42,715 nt of DNA from Prochlorococcus sp. AG-424-P18 (GCA_003213235.1 QCNJ01000015.1:1-42715); one strand, 5' to 3'. Numbered from the stretch's first letter, positions 1 to 8,682 are shown. Translations and numbers: made by a program. The notes: generated by a model from the sequence alone, not told the origin.

Positions 1-593
1 CCCAAAATTGAAGAGGATAAAAGACCCATTGTGGCCATAGCCAAACCAAGATCTAAACCATTTGGGAAACCCAGTTTATTAAAACTTTCACCGATTATTG
101 ATGCAGCTCCATGACCACCCTCAAAACCTACCTCTATTAAACAACCCATTAGAGGGTTTGCATCCATAGATGGGGGCAGAAAATATTTAACAACAAGTCC
201 ACCGACAAAAAATTGTCCGAAACCTAGGGAAAGAGCTAATAAAAATTGATTAAAAATTGGTTTAACTAAACCATTTATGTTGGGGATAGGTCTTCCCATC
301 ATTAAAGTTGCGAAGACTAAAGATAAAAGAGGAGTAGGAAAATTACTCCAAACATTTATTGTTTCTTTTGGCAAAAAGTGTATCGCTCCAAATGGACCTA
401 ATGATATACCTAAAATTCCTGATATAACTGCTATCGGCAATCCAAATCTCTCAAGTTGAACAGCTAGTTTAAATTTCCTCCCAAAAATCAACAGAAAAAA
501 TATAATTAACAATCCCAAAAAACTTATTAAAAGAGAATTTGAAAAAATATCTTTATTCTCCAGTGAAAAAATATTCAATGATTTCAAAAACAT
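1..593 (-). CDS. Sodium/glutamate symporter (GltS-like), 5' part only
   Basis: I translated the reverse strand from an ATG whose first base is 593. The frame stays open to base 1, giving about 197 residues of an N-terminal fragment; the rest lies outside the window. The protein is hydrophobic with several membrane helices. It contains glycine-rich segments typical of the GltS family, such as GLPIAVISGILG, FATLMMGRPIPN and VGFEGGHGAASIIGESF, the last resembling the conserved EGGHGTA motif. Members import glutamate with sodium across the inner membrane. It sits downstream of pcb on the same strand but is separated by a strong terminator, so it is probably transcribed independently. The family call is by recognised motifs; the substrate is inferred. 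Confidence 0.7.
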   Translation of the reverse strand, partial: MFLKSLNIFSLENKDIFSNSLLISFLGLLIIFFLLIFGRKFKLAVQLERFGLPIAVISGILGISLGPFGAIHFLPKETINVWSNFPTPLLSLVFATLMMGRPIPNINGLVKPIFNQFLLALSLGFGQFFVGGLVVKYFLPPSMDANPLMGCLIEVGFEGGHGAASIIGESFNKLGFPNGLDLGLAMATMGLLSSSIL

Positions 594-635
594 ATAATTA
601 TAAATCTAAATTAATAAACAAAATTTTTCAATTAA

Positions 636-659
636 AAAAGGCTCCCGTAGGAGCCTTTT
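636..659 (-). terminator. Rho-independent terminator of pcb
   Basis: A perfect 10-bp inverted repeat (AAAAGGCTCC, loop of 4, GGAGCCTTTT) lies 24 bases past the pcb stop. On the minus strand it is followed by more U residues. It is the clearest intrinsic terminator in the window and isolates the highly expressed antenna gene from gltS. Confidence 0.85.
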
Positions 660-683
660 AATATTAGGAATTAAATTTGAGAA

Positions 684-1742
684 TTAATCTTTAAGAGTAA
701 CAGTTGCACTATCAATATTACTGATAGCATTTGTAACTCTCTTGAAATCAAAGCCTAGAGCTCTTAGAGCATGCCATAGATGACCTTGAATAAAGAAGAA
801 TCCAAAATAGTAATGAACATTTGCTAACCACGCCCTTGAAGTGTACTCACCATCAGGAAGATCAACAGTATCTACCCAATAAGGAGATATACTAAATTTT
901 AATTCAAGTGGTTCACCAAAGAATTCAGTTGGATAAACTGTTGTGTTAGCGGCACTCCAGAAAGCTGCAATAATAGCCATCCAACCTATACCAGCCAATG
1001 ACCAAGATAAAACAGCTTCAGCTGAAAGAAGGCCTTTACCTTTGAACTTAGTAAATTCGCCTACCTGCTTAGTAGCAATGTGCCATGCACCACCTGTTAT
1101 CTCGACAAAAGCTAAGAATGCATGACCACCCATAACCTCCTCGAGACTATCGATAGTCAAAAAGTCTGCTTGATGATTCCAAATTTTTGCTAAGTTTAAT
1201 TCGTATTCAACTTGTCTTACAGCACCAATAGCTGGATCATAAATCCCATGGACTCTGGCCCATTCAACGAAAGCGATAACTGCAAAACCTAAGAAGAGGA
1301 GATGATGTCCAAGAATAAATGTCAATTTGTCTGGATTATCCCATTCAATATTGAATTTTCTTGCTCTAGCAATATCTGAATCTTCTAAATTTCCTGGAAG
1401 AAGTAGAGAGTGTAAAAGTCCTCCAGCAGCTAAAACCATAGAAGAAACTAAGTGTACGATTGCTATTGCGAGTACAGGTTTAGTATCTCCCATCGCTACG
1501 CCATTAGCGTCAAACCCTATCCCTAGAGTTGCTAAGTGTGGAAGAACGATTAAAGGTTGATGACCCATAGGAACACTAGGATCAAATCGTGAAAGTTCAA
1601 AAAGGGTGAAAGCACCAGCCCAGAAAACAATTAATCCTGCATGAGCTACATGAGCAGCGATAAATTTTCCTGAGCGATTAGCTACACCTGAATTTCCAGC
1701 CCACCACCCGTAAGTGGTATCTGGATTACCGTAGGTTTGCAT
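684..1742 (-). CDS. pcbA: Divinyl chlorophyll a/b light-harvesting protein Pcb
   Basis: This 352-residue membrane protein is the main antenna of Prochlorococcus, related to IsiA and CP43. It binds divinyl chlorophylls a and b and surrounds the photosystems in the thylakoid. The sequence starts [16 protein letters not shown] and has six hydrophobic spans with helix-embedded histidines, for example [15 protein letters not shown] near residues 31-45 and [20 protein letters not shown] near the C-terminus. It lacks the large lumenal loop of CP43, and its length fits the roughly 350-residue Pcb class. It is monocistronic, with a long upstream region of about 330 bases and a strong terminator behind it. 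High-light strains usually have one pcb gene, which fits the AT-rich context. The subtype letter is less certain than the family. Confidence 0.95.
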   Translation of the reverse strand: MQTYGNPDTTYGWWAGNSGVANRSGKFIAAHVAHAGLIVFWAGAFTLFELSRFDPSVPMGHQPLIVLPHLATLGIGFDANGVAMGDTKPVLAIAIVHLVSSMVLAAGGLLHSLLLPGNLEDSDIARARKFNIEWDNPDKLTFILGHHLLFLGFAVIAFVEWARVHGIYDPAIGAVRQVEYELNLAKIWNHQADFLTIDSLEEVMGGHAFLAFVEITGGAWHIATKQVGEFTKFKGKGLLSAEAVLSWSLAGIGWMAIIAAFWSAANTTVYPTEFFGEPLELKFSISPYWVDTVDLPDGEYTSRAWLANVHYYFGFFFIQGHLWHALRALGFDFKRVTNAISNIDSATVTLKD

Positions 1743-2070
1743 TTAGGAAATGATTAGCTTAAACGTTTTGAGAATACTTTAATTTTCATCAAACAGTTGA
1801 ATTCACAACAAAATTGTAAAAATTAGTAATCCTAAGAAAAAAAAATTATTTAATTTACCAAAACGATTAAATATAAAATAAGTTAGATTTCAACAGTAAA
1901 GTTATTGCTAGAGAATAGATTACATATCAAATTAAAAAAGTTTTAAGTTAAATTTTTTTTTATTAAATTTCTTTTTGCTGACAATAAACGATGTTTTGTT
2001 TCATTAAACCAGCCTATTTATTGCCTCATTCTCAAACAATTATTAAATATGGGATAAGACATCTAATATT
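1743..2070. other. Intergenic region upstream of pcb
   Basis: These 328 AT-rich bases lie between pcb (minus) and a small plus-strand ORF (2071). They must carry the pcb promoter and leader, but I see no unambiguous -35/-10 pair. Minus-strand TATATT- and TAATCT-like hexamers around 1870-1915 are candidates only. No tRNA, repeat or strong hairpin is visible. A 27-codon plus-strand reading frame (1991-2074) overlaps the next ORF by ATGA; I do not call it a gene. Confidence 0.5.
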
Positions 2071-2247
2071 ATGACTACTTCTCAAGAGTCTTCTAGAAAA
2101 TTTTCATTAGAAATGAAATCTGAAGTTCATTACAAAAAGGCTGCGAAATCATACAGGAAATCAAAACAATATATAAATATGATTAACTTATATCCAACTC
2201 TGCAAAATACTCTAATTGAGTGTAAAGATGAGAATCTAATAGAATAG
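2071..2247 (+). CDS. Small hypothetical protein (58 aa)
   Basis: An ATG at 2071 opens a 58-codon frame (MTTSQESSRKFSLEMKSEVH...) ending in TAG. It encodes a soluble, lysine-rich, mainly helical-looking peptide with a SYRKSKQYINMINLYP segment and no signal peptide, membrane span or cysteine-based metal motif. I do not recognise a family. Codon use resembles neighbouring real genes. The ribosome binding site is weak, with GGGA about 17 bases upstream, which lowers confidence. It stands alone, divergent from pcb and convergent with the HTH-like gene. Confidence 0.5.
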   Translation: MTTSQESSRKFSLEMKSEVHYKKAAKSYRKSKQYINMINLYPTLQNTLIECKDENLIE

Positions 2248-2290
2248 AGATTTTTATGTATCTACCAAATCAAAAAAAAATTTATTAGTT

Positions 2291-2524
2291 TTAAGCTGCA
2301 ATATTATAGTTTCCTTCAGAATAAAATTTATTAATTATTTTTCTGCACATTCTTACATTATAAAGGGCTTTGGGTTTCCAAGGTTTTTTCTGACCTAGTG
2401 GAGAGCTTTTCCAATGAATCCCGGGCTTGAGCATTCCGTTTTCACGTAAAAATGAAAGTTTAATTTCAGTTATTCCTAATTTTTCGGCGGTCAACTCAGA
2501 TGAGCTCCATATTTCCCCTAACAT
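2291..2524 (-). CDS. Small HTH / excisionase-like DNA-binding protein (77 aa)
   Basis: The N-terminal half reads like a winged-helix or excisionase-type HTH: SSELTAEKLGITEIKLSFLR followed by ENGMLKPGIHWK. This matches the pattern 'choose-domain, LGI, recognition helix, G-x-L-x-P-G-x-H-W' seen in Xis/MerR-like small DNA-binding proteins. The C-terminal half is basic (GQKKPWKPKALYN...). No integrase or other phage gene is nearby, so it is probably a resident regulator rather than part of a mobile element. Three TTAAT repeats just upstream could be its own operator. The fold call comes from pattern recognition; the regulatory role and targets are unknown. Confidence 0.55.
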   Translation of the reverse strand: MLGEIWSSSELTAEKLGITEIKLSFLRENGMLKPGIHWKSSPLGQKKPWKPKALYNVRMCRKIINKFYSEGNYNIAA

Positions 2525-2542
2525 TGAATTAAGTAAATATAA

Positions 2543-2563
2543 TTAATCCTTAATAACGTTAAT
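2543..2563. repeat. Triple TTAAT repeat in the promoter of the HTH-like gene
   Basis: TTAAT occurs three times in 21 bases (2543, 2550, 2559). The last two frame AACGTT, giving a near-palindrome. On the minus strand they sit directly upstream of a TATATT -10-like hexamer (2536-2541) for the gene starting at 2524. In so AT-rich a genome this could be chance. Confidence 0.3.
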
Positions 2564-2654
2564 TTTATTTTTTTGAAAGGGGTAAAATTTTTAAATAATT
2601 ATTAAGTAACAAAAAATTTGTATTAGAAAAGAGGCTAAAAAGATTTATTTCAAA

Positions 2655-2954
2655 TTAAGAAATATTAAATAAAGAATCCTCGTTAATAAATATCTCATCA
2701 ATTTCTTCTTCTTTATTAATGAATTTATATTTGACGTATTCTTCTGTAATAGATTGAAGCTTTGGAAGGTTGATCCAACCCTCCTGCCAATTTCCACTAT
2801 TCATTAGTTCTTCGTAAGTAGTTTTTAAGTAAATTTCAGAATCAATTACAGAAACCATTAAAAGAGTAATTTTTCCTTTTTCTCTTGTCTCATTTACTAA
2901 AACAAAATGTCTCAATCCATTAATGGTTTTATTTGAAGTCCAGAAATTTTCCAT
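2655..2954 (-). CDS. Conserved Trp-rich hypothetical protein (TIGR02450-like)
   Basis: This soluble 99-residue protein has a spaced-tryptophan pattern: FWTSN near residue 4, GLRHFVLVNE at 13-22, and NWQEGWINLPKL near 55-66. This resembles the TIGR02450 family of small Trp-rich cyanobacterial proteins (W-T ... RHF ... W-x-x-GW-x-x-L). The C-terminus is acidic. No enzymatic motif is seen and the function is unknown. Its ATG follows the stop of the preceding small gene by 2 bases, so it is the last gene of the hisS operon. Family assignment is moderate because it rests on recollection of the motif spacing. Confidence 0.6.
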   Translation of the reverse strand: MENFWTSNKTINGLRHFVLVNETREKGKITLLMVSVIDSEIYLKTTYEELMNSGNWQEGWINLPKLQSITEEYVKYKFINKEEEIDEIFINEDSLFNIS

Positions 2955-2956
2955 AA

Positions 2957-3247
2957 TTATTTTTTCTTAATGTTTCCCTCAGAATTTTCTCTAGATATTT
3001 TTTTATATTCATTTCTAATTTCCTCTAATAAAATTTTTCTTTTATCCATATAATTTAAAGAGTCTTTTTTTAATAAGTTATATCTTTCTTTTTTAGTTAA
3101 ATTCATCCAATTATTAAGATTTTTCTTATTGAAAGTTGTTAATTTTTTAGCCTTCAAAACTTTTTGTTTTCTATTGAATTTAAAAAAATTCTTAAAATTA
3201 AAAAAAATAATTATTAAAAGAAAAATTATGACTAACATCAAGAGCAT
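2957..3247 (-). CDS. Small single-pass membrane hypothetical protein
   Basis: This protein of about 96 residues begins with one hydrophobic stretch (LLMLVIIFLLIIIFF). A very basic Lys/Asn-rich tail follows, with a helix-forming segment NWMNLTKKERYNLLKKDS. By the positive-inside rule the tail should be cytoplasmic. I do not recognise a family. I chose the ATG at 3247; an in-frame GTG one codon upstream is possible. It follows hisS by a few bases and precedes the Trp-rich gene by 2 bases, so the three are probably cotranscribed. Confidence 0.6.
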   Translation of the reverse strand: MLLMLVIIFLLIIIFFNFKNFFKFNRKQKVLKAKKLTTFNKKNLNNWMNLTKKERYNLLKKDSLNYMDKRKILLEEIRNEYKKISRENSEGNIKKK

Positions 3248-3252
3248 CACTA

Positions 3253-4533
3253 TTACTTAACAAGCAAGTTATTTTTAATCCACTTTTCTAATTTAATATC
3301 ATTCTCAAAGGATATAACTTCTTCTTTATTACCATTACCTGATTGATCAAAAAGTCTTATTAAAAATTCTCTTTTAGCTGCCTCATCATCACCAATTACA
3401 ATAATACTTTTAGATTTAAGTTTATTTGCCTTTTTAAATTGCTTAGAGAATGAGGCTCCGCTTAAATCTAACTCAACTAACAAATCGTAATTTCTTAATT
3501 TTCTAGATAAATCCATCGCTAATGATTCAGCAATTAAGCCTTGATTAATGATATAGATATCAGTATTTCTTGGAATTTCAAGCTCTTTTCCTGCAAGTAA
3601 AATTAATCTTTCTAAACCAATAGCGAAACCAATTGCAGGAGTGTTTGGCCCTCCCATTTGTTTTATTAAATCGTCGTATCTCCCTCCTCCGCAAACTGTA
3701 GCTTGGGAGCCCAGATCCCCACTAGTAATTTCAAAAGCTGTATGAGTGTAGTAATCTAAACCTCTTACAAGATTAAAATTTTCTACATAAGGTATTTTTA
3801 AAACCTCTAATTGTCTTTTTAAGTCTAGATATCTGTTATGACTTTTTTCAGATAAAAAATTAAATAATCTTGGGGCATTTTCAAGAACTTTTTTAGTTTG
3901 AATATTCTTTGAGTCCAAAATCCTCAAAGGGTTTTTAGAAATTCTATTTTGAGAATCTAAATCTAGAGAATCTTTATTTATTTCTAACCATTTTAAAAAA
4001 GATTTTTGAAAATTTGATCTGTCATTAGTATCACCTAACGTATTTATTTCAAGATTGAGTTCTTTTATTCCTAATTTACCTAAGATATCCCAAGCTAAAG
4101 CAATAATTTCAACATCACTTCTAACTGAATCATGTCCTATAAACTCAACACCTAATTGATGAAACTGTCTTTGCCTGCCTGCTTGAGGTCTTTCGTATCG
4201 AAACATAGGACCCATGTACCAAAGTTTTTGAAGAGGATTAGACGATATTCCATTTTGTATTAAAGCTCGTGCGACTGAGGCTGTTCCTTCAGGCCTAAGA
4301 GTGCAGGATCTCTCCCCCCTATCAAAAAATGTATACATTTCCTTACTGACGACATCTGTTCCTTCACCAATTCCTCTTATAAATAATTCGGTCATTTCCA
4401 ATATTGGTGTTCTTATTTCTTTGATGGATGCTCTAGAAAGCTGTTCTAATAAAATTTTTTCAACGTTTTGCCACTTTATTAATTGATCAGGAAATAGATC
4501 TACTGTTCCTCTAAGGTTTTTTAAGTTATTCAA
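3253..4533 (-). CDS. hisS: Histidine--tRNA ligase
   Basis: This enzyme charges tRNA-His with histidine in the cytoplasm. The 426-residue length is normal for bacterial class II HisRS. Visible motifs are LRGTVDLFPDQ at the N-terminus, motif 2 (TLRPEGTASVARA at 78-90, then FRYERPQAGRQRQFHQLGVE at 111-130), the histidine-specific RGLDYYT, and motif 3 (VCGGGRYDDLI ... GFAIGLERL). An anticodon-binding domain with NTDIYIINQG follows. It heads a minus-strand operon with two small unknown genes. Confidence 0.97.
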   Translation of the reverse strand: MNNLKNLRGTVDLFPDQLIKWQNVEKILLEQLSRASIKEIRTPILEMTELFIRGIGEGTDVVSKEMYTFFDRGERSCTLRPEGTASVARALIQNGISSNPLQKLWYMGPMFRYERPQAGRQRQFHQLGVEFIGHDSVRSDVEIIALAWDILGKLGIKELNLEINTLGDTNDRSNFQKSFLKWLEINKDSLDLDSQNRISKNPLRILDSKNIQTKKVLENAPRLFNFLSEKSHNRYLDLKRQLEVLKIPYVENFNLVRGLDYYTHTAFEITSGDLGSQATVCGGGRYDDLIKQMGGPNTPAIGFAIGLERLILLAGKELEIPRNTDIYIINQGLIAESLAMDLSRKLRNYDLLVELDLSGASFSKQFKKANKLKSKSIIVIGDDEAAKREFLIRLFDQSGNGNKEEVISFENDIKLEKWIKNNLLVK

Positions 4534-4631
4534 AGTTCTAAAAAATAATTCAAAATTTTTAATTCATCTAGAAATTAATCTTTGATTGGATGTTTTGTGA
4601 GACAATTTTAATTTAACATTTAGAAAAACTA

Positions 4632-5054
4632 TTGGGAATTAATAAAAGTAAAGAGAATCAACATTGCGGTACAAAACCAAAAAAAATTGCTTTTGGAATA
4701 GCACCTCTTGGTATAGTTTCAATAGGAATAGTGCCAATGGGAGTAATAAGTATAGGGGTAGTCCCAATGGGTGTATTTTCTTTTGGTGCAGTCGCAATGG
4801 GAATAGTCAATTTATCAGTAGTCGGGATGGGAATTATCTCTGCCGGTGTTACTACTATGGGGATATGGGAGTATTCACCTAATTCTCATAAAAATCATCA
4901 TAATCATACCAAACAAATTTTAAATTCAAATAAGGAAAATATGATGTCAGATCTATTTAACACTAAACAAGAGGCTGAAAAGGCTGCTTCAAAATACGGA
5001 TGTATTGGAGCACATAAAATGGGTAATAAATGGATGCCTTGTAAGATGTACTAA
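4632..5054 (+). CDS. Glycine-pentad repeat protein with C-terminal DUF3721
   Basis: The frame starts at TTG 4632; an in-frame TAA lies 18 bases upstream and no ATG occurs before residue 36. Residues 19-77 are hydrophobic with glycine at every fifth position (22, 27, ... 77; only position 62 differs, Ser). They form roughly ten-residue units such as IVPMGVISIG. Residues 84-93 are His-rich (H86, H89, H90, H92). Residues 105-140 match the DUF3721 pattern (TKQEAEKAASKYGCIGAHKMG, ending KWMPC), with C124, H128 and C137. A His-rich stretch ahead of DUF3721 suggests metal binding, which is inference. The repeat may form a beta-helix-like or membrane-associated rod. An internal Shine-Dalgarno before residue 105 could yield DUF3721 alone. 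Function is unknown. The gene stands alone, convergent with the exonuclease gene. Confidence 0.7.
   Translation: MGINKSKENQHCGTKPKKIAFGIAPLGIVSIGIVPMGVISIGVVPMGVFSFGAVAMGIVNLSVVGMGIISAGVTTMGIWEYSPNSHKNHHNHTKQILNSNKENMMSDLFNTKQEAEKAASKYGCIGAHKMGNKWMPCKMY
4686..4862 (+). repeat. Coding repeat, 15/30-base period (glycine pentads)
   Basis: Twelve imperfect 5-residue units end in Gly (one in Ser). At DNA level the best copies repeat about every 30 bases around an AATGGGxGTA core (4736-4800). The repeat diverges towards its 3' end, as expected from tandem duplication followed by drift. Confidence 0.7.
4932..4936 (+). promoter_or_regulatory. Internal ribosome binding site before the DUF3721 domain
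   Basis: AAGGA lies inside the repeat/DUF3721 gene, 4 bases before ATG 4941 and 7 before ATG 4944, both in frame. Starting there would give a 36-37 residue DUF3721 peptide. The spacing is better than anything in front of the TTG start at 4632. Confidence 0.4.
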
Positions 5055-5083
5055 ATATTTTTTAGACAAAAATTAAATAAATA

Positions 5084-5863
5084 TTAATACAAAATCTCAA
5101 CTCTAAAATCAAGATTTTTTGCCTCATCAGTAGTTAATTTTCTTGCCCAAGCTCCTTGCACAGGACTATTCCATCTGAACCCAGCATTTTTAGCTAAAGA
5201 CCTATCTTCATAACTAACTAAAGCCTTGTATAAAAACCTCGGTTCAGTAGCTTTAAGTAAAAGTTCCTCTAAGTTGTCGCATTTTTTGAAGACCTCAGAT
5301 ATATAAAAGCAATCAGATAACGCTCTATGTAAATTCCAAACTGGTATTGAAAAAGATAAGGCTAGATCAGTTACTGAAGGTCTTGTTTTTAGTGATTTTT
5401 GAAAAGACCAATTAATATCCTCTAAACTACATATCCATTTCTTATTAAGCTTAGGCAATCTTCCTTTTCCAAACCATTTCTTATCAAACTCCACATTATG
5501 AGCAACGATGAAATCTGAAGAATCAACTAGTTTTAGAAAGAAATTCAATCCATCTTCCCATGGTTGAGAGATATTAGTTACTTCTGCAGATATGCCATTT
5601 ACATGTTCGGCTTCATTATTGTTAACTGGAAATAAAAAAGAAACTTGTGAAAGTACACATTTAAAAGATACATCAAATAATATACAACCTATTTCTATCA
5701 CTTCATCTTTATTCTCGTCTAAACCTGTTGTTTCAGTATCAAGAATTAAAATTTTTTCAATTTTTTTATTTTTTTTCGTTACTCTCTCTTCAGAGGGATT
5801 GGTGTTAATTTGATCATGAAGAAAATCCAATTGATTTAATTCATTTTTGTTAAATAGTTCCAA
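5084..5863 (-). CDS. DnaQ-like 3'-5' exonuclease (DEDDh)
   Basis: This 259-residue protein has the full DEDDh exonuclease set: ILDTETTGLD with D42 and E44, HNVEFD with D127, and H179 plus D184 in HRALSDCFY. These enzymes remove nucleotides from 3' ends of DNA or RNA; the DNA polymerase III epsilon subunit is the best-known member. A C-terminal extension (about 205-259, SLAKNAGFRWN ... WARKL) lies outside the nuclease fold and resembles a small module seen in related bacterial exonucleases. It has no polymerase domain. Whether it serves as the replicative proofreader or in repair cannot be told here. It is transcribed divergently from the DUF1350 gene. Confidence 0.85.
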   Translation of the reverse strand: MELFNKNELNQLDFLHDQINTNPSEERVTKKNKKIEKILILDTETTGLDENKDEVIEIGCILFDVSFKCVLSQVSFLFPVNNNEAEHVNGISAEVTNISQPWEDGLNFFLKLVDSSDFIVAHNVEFDKKWFGKGRLPKLNKKWICSLEDINWSFQKSLKTRPSVTDLALSFSIPVWNLHRALSDCFYISEVFKKCDNLEELLLKATEPRFLYKALVSYEDRSLAKNAGFRWNSPVQGAWARKLTTDEAKNLDFRVEILY

Positions 5864-5979
5864 TTAACTAAAAATACTTTCATTTATCTTGACGCATTTA
5901 ATAAATATTTCTTTTAAATTAATATAAATTAAAGAACCAGCTAGAAAATATTTTTTGAAACATTTTTAATTTATGAAAG

Positions 5980-6699
5980 ATGACTTTTACAAAATTTCAA
6001 TTTAACAATTTCTGTTATTGGCCTTCAAATCCAAAAAAAATTGTTGAATTTATTGGTGGAAGTTATTTAGCTTCCAAGCCAGATTTAACTTATAGAAGAT
6101 TCATAGAGAGTTTAATTAATAAAAATTATGCAGTACATGCATATAAATACACACCACAATTTGATCACCAACAACTTGCTATCAAAGCATGGAAAGATTT
6201 TAAGAATTGCCGAATATCTTTATCCAAGAGAATAGGGGCATCAATTCCTTCAATAAGAATTGGTCATAGCCTTGGCTGTAAACTTCATTTAATTTCTCCT
6301 GATGGCGGAAGAAATTGCGAAAAATTCATATCTATTAGTTTTAATAATTTTAGTGCTAACAAATCAATTCCATTATTGAAACAAATTTCTCAAAAATTAG
6401 ACTTCAACAGTGAATTTAGCCCAAGTCCCGAAAGAACTTTGCGATTAATTGAAAAAACATATAGTCAAAAAAACAACTTCCTAATAAAGTTCAACTCAGA
6501 TGAATTAGATCAAACAGATAAATTATTTTCTTGTCTGAAAGCAAGAAAAGAAGATAATTCTAAGGGGATAATGCTAAATGGTACACATACCATAATTGCA
6601 AGCGCAGGACTAAGAGAAAATTTCTTGGGAGACTGGGCCGATGATGAATTCAAAAGAAATACTATAAAAAAAATATCTAATTTAATTGATGAATCTTAA
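5980..6699 (+). CDS. DUF1350 alpha/beta-hydrolase-like protein
   Basis: This 239-residue protein is of the DUF1350 family, conserved in cyanobacteria and plastids. It has an IGGSYLASKP segment (25-34) in the oxyanion-hole position and a nucleophile elbow GHSLG (95-99, Ser97). A late His in NGTHTIIA could complete a triad. The fold suggests an esterase or lipase, but no substrate is known. It begins at ATG 5980 after GAAAG. Its TAA ends exactly where the stop of convergent acs begins, with no bases between. The exact function is not known. Confidence 0.8.
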   Translation: MTFTKFQFNNFCYWPSNPKKIVEFIGGSYLASKPDLTYRRFIESLINKNYAVHAYKYTPQFDHQQLAIKAWKDFKNCRISLSKRIGASIPSIRIGHSLGCKLHLISPDGGRNCEKFISISFNNFSANKSIPLLKQISQKLDFNSEFSPSPERTLRLIEKTYSQKNNFLIKFNSDELDQTDKLFSCLKARKEDNSKGIMLNGTHTIIASAGLRENFLGDWADDEFKRNTIKKISNLIDES

Positions 6700-8682
6700 T
6701 TAGGATAATTCTTTCAGCTTTTCCAAAACAGAACTATCTTCAAGAGTACTTATATCACCACTAATTTTTTCTCCAGCAGCCAAAGATCTTAAAATTCGCC
6801 TCATAATTTTGCCACTACGTGTTTTCGGAAGAGAGTCAGAAATTATAATTTTTTCAGGCTTAGCGATAATTCCAATTTCATTAACAACATGTTTTTTAAA
6901 ATTCTCTACTAATTCTGAAGAAATGTTCACATCTTTCTCCAAAGATACAAAAGCAACTATAACTTCACCTTTTAAATCATCTTTTTTGCCTACGACTGCA
7001 GACTCTGCAACTGATTTATGACTTACCAAAGCAGATTCTATTTCCATTGTTCCTAACCTATGCCCTGAAACACTTATGACATCATCAACTCTTCCCATAA
7101 TCCATATATATCCATCTTCATCAATGCGTGCTCCATCTCCAGCAAAATAAACATTTTTTTCTCCTTTAAAGGAAATATATTCCCAATAACTCTCCAAATA
7201 TCTCTCTGAGTTTCCGTGAATTGTTCTCATCATTCCTGGCCATGGTTTCTTAATAATTAAATAGCCACCCTCATTTTCTTTAACCTTATCTCCATTCTTG
7301 TCGACGATTTCAACTTCAATTCCTGGCAGAGGGAAAGTAGCTGAACCTGGTTTTGTAGCAACGACTCCCGGCAAGGGACTTATCATCACACCACCAGTCT
7401 CAGTTTGCCACCAAGTATCAACAATAGGACATTTATTTTTACCAATAACATTTTTGTACCACATCCATGCTTCAGGATTAATTGGTTCTCCAACTGTTCC
7501 CAAGAGTCTAAGGCTCTCAAGATTATATTTATCAGGAATTTCACGTCCAGACTTCATAAATGCTCTTATTGCAGTTGGTGCAGTATAAAAAATAGAAACC
7601 TTATATTTTTGAACAATTTCCCAAAAAGCTCCTAAATTTGAGGGTCTTGGCACTCCCTCATACATCAAGGTTGTAGCACCATTAGATAAAGGCCCATAAA
7701 CTATATAACTATGGCCTGTAATCCAACCAACATCAGCAGTACACCAGTAAATGTCGTCATCTTTCAAATCAAAAATCCATTTAAATGTTAAATGGGTCCA
7801 AAGATTGTAACCACCTGTAGTGTGCACTACACCTTTGGGCTTTCCAGTAGAGCCTGAAGTATAGAGAATAAAAAGTCTATCCTCGCTATTCATTACTTCT
7901 GGTTCACACTGATCTTTTTGATCTTTTAATAATTCGTGCCACCATATATCTCTATCATCAACCATCGAAATATGTTTTTTGGTTCGTTGAACAACAACTA
8001 CTTTTTCAACAACTTTATCAGCCCCACTTTCAATGGCCGCATCAACTGCTTTCTTAAGTTCAATTACCTTATCTTTTCTAAAGCCACCATCAGCAGTAAC
8101 AACAAATCTGGCGTTTCCATCAATTAACCTATCTTTTAAAGCTTCTGAAGAAAATCCTCCAAAGACAACTGAATGAGGCGCACCAATTCTTGCACAAGCT
8201 AACATCGCAAACATCGCTTCTGGAATCATCGGCATATAAATACATACCAAATCTCCTTTTTTTACACCAATTGCTTTTAATGCATTAGCTGCTTTACATA
8301 CCTCTTTTAGAAGTTCTTCGTAAGTATATTTTTTGCTATCTCCGGGTTCGCCTTCCCATATAAGTGCAGTCTTTCCTCCAAGCCCTCTTTTAATGTGTCT
8401 ATCTAAGCAGTTATATGTGATGTTGAGTTTCCCTTCTTTGAACCATTTGAAAAAGGGTTCATTTTCGTTATCTAATACAGTTTGAAATGGCTCAAACCAA
8501 TCTAATTCAGATTTTGCAAAAGATTCCCAAAATTGAATAGGATTATCTGATGCTTGTTTTTTTAGACTTAGTAATTCTTCTTGAGAACTAATATTTGAGT
8601 TTTCTGCAAATTTTTTTGATGGAGGGAAAATTCTCTTTTCTTCAAGTATGTTATTAATTGAATTTTTTTTATCTAATGACAT
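6700..8682 (-). CDS. acs: Acetyl-coenzyme A synthetase
   Basis: This enzyme converts acetate, ATP and CoA to acetyl-CoA via acetyl-AMP. The 660-residue length is typical. Motifs are the AMP-binding loop [11 protein letters not shown] (274-284), WWQTETGG (424-431) and the C-terminal TRSGKIMRR with catalytic Lys625, which is often regulated by acetylation in this family. It lets the cell recover acetate or use external acetate. It lies downstream of the polyprenyl synthase with a 94-base gap, so it may have its own promoter. It ends flush against DUF1350. Confidence 0.97.
   Translation of the reverse strand: MSLDKKNSINNILEEKRIFPPSKKFAENSNISSQEELLSLKKQASDNPIQFWESFAKSELDWFEPFQTVLDNENEPFFKWFKEGKLNITYNCLDRHIKRGLGGKTALIWEGEPGDSKKYTYEELLKEVCKAANALKAIGVKKGDLVCIYMPMIPEAMFAMLACARIGAPHSVVFGGFSSEALKDRLIDGNARFVVTADGGFRKDKVIELKKAVDAAIESGADKVVEKVVVVQRTKKHISMVDDRDIWWHELLKDQKDQCEPEVMNSEDRLFILYTSGSTGKPKGVVHTTGGYNLWTHLTFKWIFDLKDDDIYWCTADVGWITGHSYIVYGPLSNGATTLMYEGVPRPSNLGAFWEIVQKYKVSIFYTAPTAIRAFMKSGREIPDKYNLESLRLLGTVGEPINPEAWMWYKNVIGKNKCPIVDTWWQTETGGVMISPLPGVVATKPGSATFPLPGIEVEIVDKNGDKVKENEGGYLIIKKPWPGMMRTIHGNSERYLESYWEYISFKGEKNVYFAGDGARIDEDGYIWIMGRVDDVISVSGHRLGTMEIESALVSHKSVAESAVVGKKDDLKGEVIVAFVSLEKDVNISSELVENFKKHVVNEIGIIAKPEKIIISDSLPKTRSGKIMRRILRSLAAGEKISGDISTLEDSSVLEKLKELS

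Noticed and set aside
943..1560. Plus-strand frames opposite pcb
   Set aside because: Antisense shadows of the antenna gene with no independent start signals.
1991..2074. 27-codon plus-strand ORF as a gene
   Set aside because: Too short, no ribosome site and no recognisable sequence; kept only as a remark in a finding.
2291..2524. Prophage or integrated element marked by the excisionase-like gene
   Set aside because: No integrase, tRNA target, direct repeats or change in base composition nearby.
4686..4862. CRISPR array from the 30-base periodicity
   Set aside because: The repeats are coding, imperfect and without unique spacers.
4664..4882. Second plus-strand frame over the pentad repeat (72 codons)
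   Set aside because: It is a shadow of the repeat; its Asn/Ser/Cys-rich product has no family features and stops within the real gene.
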